From Erodium maritimum (taxonomy: Eukaryota; Streptophyta; Magnoliopsida; Geraniales; Geraniaceae): a stretch of 64,000 nucleotides of DNA. Positions 47,484-58,800 of this stretch are shown here, piece by piece. The translations under genes were made by a program, and so were the position numbers. Each line of letters starts with the position of its first letter. The stretch's first letter is position 1. The stretch is from positions 39,299,932-39,363,931 of the forward strand of contig OY997596.1 in NCBI GenBank assembly GCA_963921825.1. The letters run 5' to 3'. Below the pieces are notes generated by a model, which did no database searches, had not been told where the DNA came from, and saw only the letters and a program-made list of their open reading frames with translations.

Positions 47484-47742
47484 GGGGAACAATCAAGTAC
47501 AAACCCTATTTCGGGTCAGAACGTAGAACTAATCTGAGCCATTGATTATCCAGATCGGATGACCACCGAAATTCAGAGGGGTGGGGTGGTGATTGATTAC
47601 GAAATCAATTACAAGATATGCATTAATTAAAAAGATATTAAAAGATATGCATTAAATCTGGGCCATTAATTCTATGATCCAAGGGCCCAGATTGATAGTT
47701 CTACGTTATGACGAAAGATACAAGTTTGTACCTGATTGTTAT

Positions 47743-47744
<2 letters not shown>
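47484..47744 (-). mobile_element. MITE M3, inverted relative of M1
   Basis: It begins GGGGAACAATCAAGTACAAA and ends TGATTGTTATCC. The interior is the reverse complement of M1 throughout, for example cagaacgtagaactaatctg. 261 bp, with (TA)n on both sides. Confidence 0.85.

Positions 47745-47828
<84 letters not shown>
47745..47828. repeat. (TA)n microsatellite
   Basis: An uninterrupted TA run of about 42 repeats between MITE M3 and the next unique DNA. Confidence 0.95.
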
Positions 47829-47829
<1 letters not shown>

Positions 47830-47955
47830 TAAACACTACATATATGACCGTATAAAACATGAAGCCGCACATGTATATTCAGCACCACAAGATTTAACCA
47901 ATAAACCATTCAATCAAGCCATATATCACATCTTTTATGTATATATATATATATA

Positions 47956-48858
47956 GGGGAGATTTAAGGTACAACACAATCTTTAAATACGAAATACGAC
48001 TTAATCCCAATTTTGGAATCGCATATTGCCCAAAGGCTGCGATTTTCGCATGGCTTATTTTTTTTATATTTTTTTCACCAAGTTTCTTATTTTGATCTTT
48101 CCCGCTTCGTTTCAACTCCGCTTTAATTTTTTCTTGCGCCAAAACTTTCTTTTTTCAAGATCTATCTATCAAGTAGCATATTGAATATGTTTTGAAGCAA
48201 AAAAAAAAACATGTACAAGCAAAAACACAAATCGTTAACCGTGCACTAATGTATGTTCTTGCAACTGCATTTGTATGAATAAGCTAATCTTAATGTATGT
48301 TTAAGCTAATCTTAATTTATTATCTTACACGTACAAAACATTCATACACATACAAATGAAAATAGTAAGAACATACATTAAGTTTAGCGTATACATACAA
48401 CTGAAACAACATGCATTAAGGTTGGCTTACACATACAAATGAAAATGCCAAGAACATACATTTAAAATTGTATTAACATACATTAAGTTCAGCGTACATA
48501 TATAACTGAAAATTAAAAAACATACATACAAAACATACATTAAGATTAGCTTATTCATACAAATGCAGTTGCAAGAACATACATTAGTGTACGGTTAACA
48601 AATTGTGTTTTTGCTTGTACATGTTCTTTTTTGCTTCAAACCATATTCAATATGCTACTTGATAGATAGATCTTGAAAAAGGAAAGTTATTGGCGCAAGA
48701 AAAAATTAATTCGGAGTTGAAACGAAGCGGGAAAGATCAAAATAAGAAACTTAGTGATAAAAAAATTAAAAAAAATCAGCCATGCGATTTGCGATTCCAA
48801 GACTGGGATTGAGTCGTATTTTGCACAAAATTGACCAAGTCGTACCTGAATGTTATCC
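47956..48858. mobile_element. Foldback element M4 in a TA tract
   Basis: The ends are GGGGAGATTTAAGGTACAAC and the complement of GGATAACATTCAGGTACGAC. Long arms of about 370 bp (47956-48330 and 48490-48858) are inverted copies: a 50-bp part around 48251-48302 matches 48534-48589 almost base for base. The loop holds further short repeats of catacaaatgaaaat. 903 bp, non-coding, with (TA)n on both sides. Confidence 0.88.
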
Positions 48859-49529
48859 TATATATATATAGCAACCATGATTACTGCATGTGCACCGTGT
48901 GTTAAACAACATTTGTCACGCCCCAATTTCAGTAAACCGAACTCGGGACGCGAACATTTAAAATAATAAAACATTTTGAAACCATTTTCATTAAACCACT
49001 TTAAAAACACTATTTGTTCAACAAAATAATAATTACAACTTAAAACACGTCCCAACAAGTGGACAAAAGTATGGTATCCGTCGCTAGACTCAAAATAAAC
49101 CTAGAATCCCGCTCCTAACTCTTCAAGCTTCAGAAGCTCACCTGGTCCAACCTGCGACCGGTACCTGTAGAAAAAGCAGCTAGGGGTGAGCGTTCGCTCA
49201 CCACCACGGATAACAGACTGACTACGGCATAATTAGCAGACGAAGCCGATAACACCAAAAACAAAGTCAACGCTGGGGAACACTGTTCCCAACCCAAGTA
49301 CTCTGACTGAACAATACACCCACAGTTACCTTCCTTGACCAACTCATTACCCTGACACGTAAAGTAAACCCGACACAACGATCACGACCTCTTCCAAGGA
49401 CTCAAAAGACCACCACGCAACACCAAACAAGATCACAAAGGATCGCACACCAAACAAGATCACAAAGGATCGCAAACCAGCTGCCAACTACTCAGTGCCA
49501 AGAACGCTCACGCCCTCCCGAGACCCTAA

Positions 49530-49700
49530 CTCGGTCAGGCCAACCCAAGAATGTTTGCAACTTACCGAGACTCTAACTCGTAAGCCAACCGGAGAATGCT
49601 TGCAACTTACCGAGACTCTAACTCGTAAGCCAACCAAAGAATGCTTGCAACTTACCGAGACTCTAACTCGTAAGCCAGCCAAAGAATGCTCACAAACCCA
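49530..49700. repeat. Minisatellite, period about 60 bp, gypsy C left LTR
   Basis: Units of the form gcttgcaacttaccgagactctaactcgtaagccagccaaagaat, each with the dyad CTTACCGAG/CTCGTAAG. The same array is at 56480-56640 in the right LTR. Confidence 0.85.
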
Positions 49701-49894
49701 AACCACACACGTGCGGCCAGGACCCCTTTATTGGCGGGCGGGCTCCCTACCCCGTCTAAACATGCAGACGCGTGTGCTCGTGGACCCCCGTTTCGTGAAG
49801 CGGGCCCCCAACCTCAGGTAACCCCAAACACAATCACAATCACAATCACAATCACAATCACAATAACAATCACAATAACAATCACGAGCAAGTT

Positions 49895-50285
49895 CAACAA
49901 CACAGGTTCAACACTCACATGCACTCACGGCCTCCCAAGACACACCAACAGTAAAACACGGACTCAACAGCCCCACAGGCACTCACGGCCTCCCAAGACA
50001 CACCAACAGTAAATCACAGACTCAACAGCCCCACAGGCACTCACGGCCTCCCAAGACACACCAACAGTAAAACACGGACTCAACAGCCCCACAACCACTC
50101 ACGACCTCCCGAGACACACCAACAGTAAAACACGGACTCAACAGCCCCACAGGCACTCACGGCCACTCAAACCACCAACAGTAAAGACACGGGTTCACAA
50201 CCCCACGGGCACTCATGGCCACCCAAAACACCAAAGGTAAAGACACGGGTTCAACAACCCCACGGGCACTCACGGCCACCCAAAA
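49895..50285. repeat. 57-59-bp minisatellite, gypsy C left LTR, about 6-7 units
   Basis: Units contain gactcaacagccccacaggc, actcacggcctcccaagaca and caccaacagtaaaacac. The right LTR (56850-57175) has fewer units, which accounts for most of the 75-bp difference in LTR length. The unit is homologous to the array at 29500-29965 in LTR-B. Confidence 0.85.
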
Positions 50286-52176
50286 CTCAACAATAATACA
50301 CGCTTGCAACTTACCTAGACTCTAACTCGTAAGCCAGCCAAAGAACGCTCGCAACCTCCCGAGACTCTAACTCGGTCAGGCCAGCCCAACCCCAACAGTA
50401 AAGTACGGGCTCTCATGGCCACCCAAACACAAATAATAACACGGGCTCTCATGGCCACCCAAGACTCAACAATAATAGCACGGGCTCTCAAGGCCACCCA
50501 AGACACCAAATAAACAAACAACCTCCGGCTTAACCAAAGCCCCCAACAGTCCTAATATCAACAGTTTCTCAATTAACCTACGGGCATGGTCATATGCCTC
50601 CAGTACTCCTAATATCGATAAGTTCACAAACAACCTCCGGGCATGGTCATATGCCTCCTTTAATTCTAATAACGCTAAGTTCTCTATTCCTACGACACTA
50701 CTAAGTGTCACATGCTTTTCTCATAAACGCTACGATCCCGTATCATGCTTTTCTAATATTTAAAATAAACCTACTCAACCCACGACACCCCGGTGTCACA
50801 TGCAATTCTACTATTAACTTTCCCTAGTCAGGGCCGAGATCCGGCTACTTTTCCCTACCTCTCGACGAAACCACAACAGTGTCTCCTAGCAGTTGACGAC
50901 CGGGCCAACGCCGTCTTCCAGGGCGAAGTCCGCGTCTGGGTGTAACTCCGGTTTTCTCTTGGATCGAAGTCGCACTCTAAATTCAACACGAAGTCACAAA
51001 TTAATAACGGTTCCACCGTTAAGTTAAAGATTACGATTAGTCCAGTTTAACTCCGTCAGTTGTCTTTTAAACTCGAGCGGGCTAAAAGCGGGATCACGAC
51101 GAATCGGGTTCGAGCACTCGAGCCCCGAGCACAGAACTCGAGGCATAGGTCCCGGGGTACGGGTCCCAAGGTCCGATCCGACGCTCCCGTTTTTGTCTCG
51201 TTCACAGTCTAATTAACAGTCCGGTTTTTCAAAAGTCCCAACGTTCCAGATTCGTTCACAATTCCGATTAACGACCCTTTTTTTTCAAAACAAAACGGTT
51301 TTTGTTTCAAATTAAGTTCCTTTTATTTCAAATCTGTTTCTGTTCCGATATTTTGAGTCCAAAATGAATTAAGTTCGGTTTTTGAACAACCGTCCCGAAA
51401 TCCCGTTTAACAAATTAGATTCAATGCTTTGTTGTTTCAAAAAATCAACTCCAAACAACCAGATCCCAGTTCTTGTTTCCACACGAACCGATTCAACAGA
51501 AGTTTGAAAAAGGGAAAATAAAGGTTCGGTTTTCGAACCGGCCGGCCGCCGGCGAGGGCGGTGTCGGCCGGGGCCTAAATGTAGAGAAAGGGACGGTGGA
51601 GTCGGCGAAAAACGGCGGGACACGGCGGCTTCGCGCCCGTGTCAGATCTGGACAGACCCGAGGAGAAGGGAGGTCGGGGATGACGGCGGTTCGGGAGATC
51701 TGAGGAGGCGGAGGCTACGACGCCGAGAGGGAGGCGGCGGAGGTGTGCACGGAGGAGGGGTTTACGGCGGTCGTGGTCGGGAAAGAGACGGCGGTGGGAG
51801 CTCGGATCTGGTGAAGATCGACTCCATCGCCGGCGAACCCGAAATGCTCACGGGGAGGGACGGCGAGCTCGGAGAAACCAGGTCGGCTAGGGGGTCTGTG
51901 GTGGTCGGAAAAGACGTGAGGGAGGCTGGAAGCTCGGATCTGAGAGTGGGAGGGCTCTGGTGAGGGACGACCGGAGAGCTTGACATGACGGGGAAAGAAG
52001 AGATAGGCGGCGGGGTTTCTGTCGCACGGTGAGGAGAAGGGTAGAGGGAGCGAGGCTGAGTGTCGGAGAAGAGAGGCGAGAGGGAGACGGCGCACCAGAG
52101 AGGGGAGAGTCGAGGGGTCGGGGACGACACTGACGAAGGAGGAAGATGAAGAAGGGGGGAGCTCGAAGTGAGGCTG

Positions 52177-52207
52177 CGAAAATTAGGGTTTCAATCCCTA
52201 ATTTTCG
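52177..52207 (-). promoter_or_regulatory. Gypsy C LTR promoter hairpin (left LTR)
   Basis: Perfect inverted repeat CGAAAATTAGGG / CCCTAATTTTCG with a 7-base spacer. It lies just downstream (minus strand) of TATAAAAG at 52216-52209, so it falls about where transcription should start. Confidence 0.7.
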
Positions 52208-52413
52208 ACTTTTATACCCAAGCCCTCAACTGGCTTGGGCCTCTGGCATGGATCGGGCCAGCCGGGATTGGGCCTCCGCGCTGGGCCTGGTCCAAACCTG
52301 AACCTCTTTCATTTTTTTTTTGACTTTTCCCTTTGACCCACTTGTTTACAAAAGCTTACCTCCAAGTTTCGAATTTCAGTTTACTATTCTTTTAAAACGA
52401 AGTGGGTTTTACA

Positions 52414-52431
52414 ATCTACCCCCCTTAAGCG
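52414..52431 (-). other. Gypsy C polypurine tract
   Basis: The minus strand reads CGCTTAAGGGGGGTAGAT immediately before the 3' LTR. Confidence 0.85.
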
Positions 52432-53439
52432 AATTTCGTCCTCGAAATTTAAAACAAACGCGTTCTACTTGACCGTATCTCGGGGAACGTCCGCGTAGAC
52501 TCCCAGTATTTTGTCCCTCAAGCAAAACGGAACACCTAATCCAGTTAGTCGATGCCGGAAAACCTCCGTCGATAGAGACGTCGCAACGACACCCGCAGCT
52601 TAGTTGGGCTCCCCTATGCCGGAACCGTCCGTCGGTATAGGTATCGCACCAGACAAAACTCACGTCGTCCTTAAAATGGATTCAACCTGCCGCCACTTCT
52701 CCTCGGCTACTCACTCGTTTAACCACGTAATGCACTCCCAACAACAAAAGAAGTCCACGCCCCGCTACTCAGACGATCGCCATCGAACTCCAAACGGTTT
52801 ACAAGTCGAAACACCCACAGTACCACAAAACTGAAGACATTACAAGTACAAGTCCCTCGGGCTCCGAACGGCTTGGATACCACGCGCGTACCTCAACCTC
52901 GCGCTTCCGTGTCAACTCTGCGCGGTCCTCAATCGTCCACGATCACGCGACCCTTCAGTCGCTTCTCAAGTAATTCGGGACCACACTTTAAATCTCAAGT
53001 GTGCCCTTCTTAGGCAAAAGCCCGACCTACTATCCAACGCTTCGTGCGGTGCCAAATGCTACTGGCCTGAAAGCGCTGGGGTAGTCGTACTCGGTGATTT
53101 GTTTCTGGATACCTAGTGAGGTGCTCCCACTTCTACCATACACAAGTGTACATCAAATAGAAGAATGCGATGACTGTGGGTTATGGGCCCACCACGCTTC
53201 CGCTGCGCCACTCTGATCTCAACGTCGCTCGATCACCTCTCTTGATCGGGCTGACGGCTTACTAGTGTTGTTGCGGCCCTCCGCTGATAATATCCTGCCA
53301 GCCCCCAGAAGCTACGGATTTCGAAAACGTTCGTGGGCCGCGCCCACTTCAAAACCGCATCGATCTCCACCGGATCGACCAAACTACTGTCACAAGACTC
53401 ACGTGACCGAGGACCCTTACCTAGCGAGCCAAAACTCGC

Positions 53440-53877
53440 ACTTCTCTAGGTTAGCGTGTGGCCGATGCGTGCGCAACGGGGTCAGGACACCCCTCAGATG
53501 TTCCTCATGCGTCGCCTCGTTCTACGAGTAGGTCACGATGTCGTCTACAAACACCACCACAAACAGATCTAAGAACGGCCGGATTATACTGTTCATCAGA
53601 TCCATGAACGCTGCAGGTGCGTTCGTCAGTCCAAAGGCATCACCAATAACTCGTAATGCCTATAGCGTGTCCGGAATGCAGTCTTTGCGACGTCTCCCTC
53701 TCGGACTCGCAACTGGTAATATCCGGATCGCAGATCGATCTTCGAGAAACACGTCGACCCTCTCAACTGGTCGAACAAGTCATCAACTCTCAGCATCGGG
53801 TATCGGTTGTTTACCGTAACCCGGTTCAGTTTCAGGTAGTCCATACACATCCGAAGCCCTCCACTCCTCTTCTTCAC
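53440..53877 (-). pseudogene. Gypsy C reverse transcriptase, partial
   Basis: The minus strand reads [60 protein letters not shown] (motif A Asp) and AKTFRT-type sequence to VMPLD. After a frame change it continues [20 protein letters not shown] with the catalytic Asp pair (about 53540), a stop, and KCEFWLAR. About 150 residues of the RT palm survive with few changes; the connection, RNase H and integrase are missing downstream (52432-53400 holds only fragments). Confidence 0.85.
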
Positions 53878-54272
53878 GAAGAATGCTGGCGCTCCCCACG
53901 ACGATGTGCTCGGACGAATGACCCCTTCTCTTGACGCTCCTCAAGCTGACGCTTCAGCCCGGTCAACTCTACTGGCGCGAACCTATGAGGCGCCATCGAT
54001 ATCGCTACCGTTCCCGGTACCAGGTCAATCCCGAACTCCACCTCACGAACTGGTGGCAACCCGCTCAATTCCTTAGGGAAGACCTCGTGGAACTCGCACG
54101 CCTCTCGCGGTAACTCTCGGCTCTGCACGGCTGATACTTCCTTCACTGCGGACAAGTCGACAGGAGAACTCCGCTCCCACTGTCCAGAATACACGAACCT
54201 TTCGTGTTGCCCGTTGACACCGTCACTAGTCGTCTGTGACAGTCGATATTGGCTCGGTACTTCGGTAGCCAA
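53874..54272 (-). pseudogene. Gypsy C protease-RT linker
   Basis: The frame reads FHEVFPKELSGLPPVREVEF with GIDLVPGTVAISMAPHRFAP and [17 protein letters not shown], the conserved entry to gypsy RT, then shifts frame where the S-P-W-G-A-P motif should be. The upstream part (ERSSPVDLSAVKEVSAV) follows the protease in this family; the protease core itself is not intact. Confidence 0.82.
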
Positions 54273-54736
54273 TCTATTCCCAAGATTACGTTAAAGGTTG
54301 ACATTTCGTAAGTATCCTTCCCTCGGATACAAGCACAAGTTCAATCGCTGTCGATCCTCACGGATCCTCGAAGTCTCTCTAAGACCTCGCTCCACTGTCG
54401 TCGTCGAGCCTACCAGCTCCGAACATACCCGATCCTCGGGGTGAGGACTCGATCCAGCATCAGGGATCTTGAGCCCTCTCTCGAACCTCCTGTATCAGCT
54501 CGCTTCTCCAACTTCGCAGGCACGACAGAACATAGTCAACACCACACCACCACCAACCGGCGTGTCCCGACGCAGGGGTGGGCTCAACGGCTCTAAACTC
54601 AGCACAACTCGACGAACCAAACGAGTGCGACGCCCCGTTACCCATTAAAATTGACGCCCAAATCGGAGACCGAACACCCACTCCATTACTCACCCCAGTA
54701 AGGTCCAGTGCAACCCTCACACGATCCTGTATGCAT

Positions 54737-54920
54737 TTACTTATAACTTTCCGCAACCAAACCAGTGTTCGCTACTCGTCCCTTGCGGAAAAGTAGTAAA
54801 GGGGATGAGCGTTATACTCACCTCCACGGACACCCGTTCGATTATGGCATACTAGTAACGCACTAAAGAATTACCGATCCAACCAGGGCATCCACTACCT
54901 CAAAACCAGATGTCAAACGT
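54737..54920. other. LTR-like segment inside gypsy C internal region
   Basis: The words tataactttccgcaaccaaaccagtgttcgctact, aaaagtagtaaaggggatgagcg and attatggcatactagtaacgca follow blocks found in gypsy LTRs, most like LTR family A (24885-24930 and 23821-23895), but in a new order. A piece of a related LTR has been joined into the gag/leader region. Confidence 0.6.
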
Positions 54921-55111
54921 CACACTACTCACGCTAATAACACCTCAAGACGGGGATCATGCTCTCAACTAAGCAAACACTATTGCTCACACTAACAATA
55001 CCCCCATAACCCGATCACATAAGGAACCCTCAAATACACCGCACAAACGTGCACCAAGTCACGCAAACACAACGCGACAACCGCGTAAACAAGACGGTGA
55101 AAAAGACAGGG

Positions 55112-55211
55112 GTCACGGACCCGTGACAGACCCCGTCACAGTTGGGGTCACGGTGCCGTGAAAAAGGCCCTAAAATGGCCAAAACCCTCTGATCCGTCAC
55201 GGATCCGTGAC
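55112..55211. repeat. Cluster of three GTCACGG-CCGTGAC palindromes
   Basis: GTCACGGACCCGTGAC (55112), GTCACGGTGCCGTGA (55147) and the perfect palindrome GTCACGGATCCGTGAC (55196-55211), followed by a half site (aggatccgtgac). All lie in the leader/gag region of gypsy C. Confidence 0.85.
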
Positions 55212-55845
55212 AGGATCCGTGACTCTCGCGCAGGCCAGTTTTCCAAAAACGCCTTAAACTTGACCCTTACTCCTTTTTAACCTCAAAGAGAAACCTTGGA
55301 CGACGCACACACTCGACCAACAACTCAACAACCCACGTACAACAACTTAAGACTAAACACAAGTCTCCCAACCTCAATCATAAGCCAACACGGCCAAACG
55401 ACAACAACAACAACAACGACAACGACACCCGCCCATCGGGCCAACCAAAGTCGAACCACGCCCACCGGGCCAACCAAAACCAAACATACGCCCACATGGC
55501 CAATCAAGTTTAAAACACGCCAACAGGGTCAACAATTTTTAAAACTTTCACCTTTTCAACTTAAAACCTCATTTCTTGACATCACGTAGTTACAACCCGG
55601 TCCAGGCGTCCCCGAACTACGTTGTACCGACTTGACATCAACACCGTCACGTTCGACTACAGGAGCGCTCCTGAGTCGACCCGCGACAGTTTAAAAACAT
55701 TTCACGCAATCACACACAATCAGTATGCCAGCAACAAAATACTGCAACATACGCACAAACAGAAACAAGACTCAAGACATGACGGGTCTACACTGACTCG
55801 ACTCTCCCACCTAATTGATGGACAGTCCGAGGTGTGAAACCTCGA

Positions 55846-55857
55846 GCTCTGATACCA
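55846..55857 (-). other. Gypsy C primer-binding site
   Basis: TGGTATCAGAGC on the minus strand, 3 nt from the 5' LTR end; complementary to initiator methionine tRNA. Confidence 0.92.
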
Positions 55858-55860
55858 AGC

Positions 55861-58800
55861 TGTCACGCCCCAATTTCAGTAAATCGAACTCGGGACGCGA
55901 ACATTTAAAATAATAAAACATTTTGAAACCATTTTCATTAAACCACTTTAAAAACACCATTTGTTCAACAAAATAATAATTACAACTTAAAACACGTCCC
56001 AACAAGTGGACAAAAGTATGGTATCCGTCGCTAGACTAAAAAAAACCCAGAATCCCGCTCCTAACTCTTCAAGCTTCAGAAGCTCACCTGGTCCAACCTG
56101 CGACCGATACCTGTAGGAAAAGCAGCTAAGGGTGAGCGTTCGCTCACCACCACGCATAACAGACTGACTACGACATAATTAGCAGACAAAGCCGATAACA
56201 CCAAAAACAAAGTCAACACCGGGGAACAATGTCCCCAACCCAAGTACTCTGACTGAACAATACACCCACAGTTACCTTCCTTGACCAACTCATTACCCTG
56301 ACACGTAAAGTAGACCCGACACAACGATCACGACCTCTTCCAAGGACTCAAAAGACCACCACGCAACACCAAACAAGATCACAAAGGATCGCACACCAAA
56401 CAAGATCACAAAGGATCGCAAACCAGCTGCCAACTGCTCAGTGCCAAGAACGCTCACGCCCTCCCGAGACTCTAACTCGGTCAGGCCAACCCAAGAATGC
56501 TTGCAACTTACCGAGACTCTAACTCGTAGGCCAGCCGGAGAATGCTTGCAACTTACCGAGACTCTAACTCGTAAGCCAGCCAAAGAATGCTTGCAACTTA
56601 CCGAGACTCTAACTCGTAAGCCAGCCAAAGAATGCTCACAAACCCAAACCACACACGCGCGACCAGGACCCCTTTATTGGCGGGCGGGCCCCCTACCCTG
56701 TCTGAACATGCAGACGCGTGTGCTCGTGGACCCCCGTTTCATGAAGCGTGCCCCCAACCTCAGGTAACCCCAAACACAATCACAATCACAATCACAATCA
56801 CAATCACAATCACAATCACAAGCAAGTTCAACAACCAGTAACAACACATGTTCAACACTCACAGGCACTCATGGCCACCAAGACACCAACAGTAAAACAC
56901 GGACTCAACAGCCCCACAGGCACTCACGGCCTCCCAAGACACACCAACAGTAAAAAACGGACTCAACAGCCCCACAGGCACTCACGGCCTCCCAAGACAC
57001 ACCAACAGTAAAACACGAACTCAACACCCCCACAGGCACTCACGGCCACTCAAACCACCAACAGTAAAGACACGGGTTCACAACCCCACGGGCACTCATG
57101 GCCACCCAAAACACCAAAGGTAAAGACACGGGTTCAACAACCCCACGGGCACTCACGGCCACCCAAAACTCAACAATAATACACGCTCACAACTTACCGA
57201 GACTCTAACTCGTAAGCCAGCCAAAGAACGCTCGCAACCTCCCGAGACTCTAACTCGGTCAGGCCAGCCCAACCCCAACAGTAAAGTACGGGCTCTCATG
57301 GTCACCCAAACACAAATAATAACACGGGCTCTCATGGCCACCCAAGACTCAACAATAATAGCACGGGCTCTCAAGGCCGCCCAAGACACCAAATAAACAA
57401 ACAACCTCCGGCTTAACCAAAGCCTCCAACAGTCCTAATATCAACAGTTTCTCAATCAACCTACGAGCATGGTCATATGCCTCCAGTACTCCTAATATCG
57501 ATAAGTTCACAAACAACCTCCGGGCATGGTCATATGCCTCCAGTAATTCTAATAACGCTAAGTTCTTTGTTCCTACGACACTACTAAGTGTCACATGCTT
57601 TTCTCATAAACGCTACAATCCCGTATCATGCTTTTCTACTATTTAAAATAAACCTACTCAACCCACGACACCCCGGTGTCACATGCAATTCTACTATTAA
57701 CTTTCCCTAGTCAGGGTCGAGATCTGGCTACTTTTCCCTACCTCTCGACGAAACCACAGCAGCGTCTCATAGCAGCTGACGACCGGGCCAACGCCGTCTT
57801 CCAGGGCGAAGTCCGCGTCTGGGTGTAACTCCGGTTTTCTCTTCGATCGAAGTCGCACTCTAAATTTAACACGAAGTCACAAATTAATAACGGTTCCACC
57901 GTTAAGTTAAAGATTACGATTAGTCCAGTTTAACTCAGACAGTTGTCTTTTAAACTCGAGCGGGCTAAAAGCGGGATCACGACGAATCGGGTTCGAGCAC
58001 TCGAGCCCCGAGCATAGAACTCGAGGCATAGGTCCCGGGGTACAGGTCCCAAGGTCCGATCCGACGCTCCCGTTTTTGTCTCGTTCACAGTCCGATTTTT
58101 CAAAAGTACCAACGTTCCAGATTCGTTCCCAATTCCGATTAACGACCCTTTTTTTTTCAAAACAGAACAGTTTTTGTTTCAAATTAAATTCCTTTTATTT
58201 CAAATCTGTTTCTGTTCCGATATTTTGAGTCCAAAATGAATTAAGTTCGGTTTTTGAACAACCGTCCCGAAATCCCGTTTAACAAATTAGATTCAATGCT
58301 TTGTTGTTTCAAAAAATCAACTCCAAACAACCAGATCCCAGTTCTTGTTTCCACACGAACCGATTCAACAGAAGTTCGAAAAAGGGAAAATAAAGGTTCG
58401 GTTTTCGAACCGGCCGGCCGCCGGCGAGGGCGGCGTCGGCCGGGGCCTAAACGTAGAGAAAGGGACGGTGGCGTCGGCGAAAAATGGCGGGACACGGCGG
58501 CTTCGCCCCCGTGTCAGATCTGGACGGACCCGAGGAGAAGGGAGGTCGGGAATGACGGCGGTTCGGGAGATCTGAGGAGGCGGAGGCTACGACGCCGAGA
58601 GGGAGGCGGCGGAGGTGTGCACGGAGGAGGGGTTTACGGCGGTTTTGGTCGGGAAAGAGACGGCGGCGGGAGTTCGGATCTGGTGAAGATCGACTCCATC
58701 ACCGGCGAACCCAAAACGCTCACGGGGAGGGACGGCGAGCTCGGAGAAACCAGGTCGGCTGGGGGGTCTGTGGTGGTCGGAAAAGACGTGAGGGAGGCTG

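Larger units (their letters stand above)
48914..52413 (-). repeat. Gypsy C left LTR (3' LTR)
   Basis: TGTCACGCCCC at 48914 to GTGGGTTTTACA at 52413. It includes the conserved hairpin (49185-49202), two minisatellites, a CAATCA microsatellite (about 49831-49888), a CpG-rich block (51530-52150) and the promoter with TATA box (52209-52216, minus). Open frames within it are not conserved between the two LTR copies. Confidence 0.93.

Noticed and set aside
47708..47956. Open frame encoding poly-Tyr/Ile
   Set aside because: It is the translation of the TA microsatellite.
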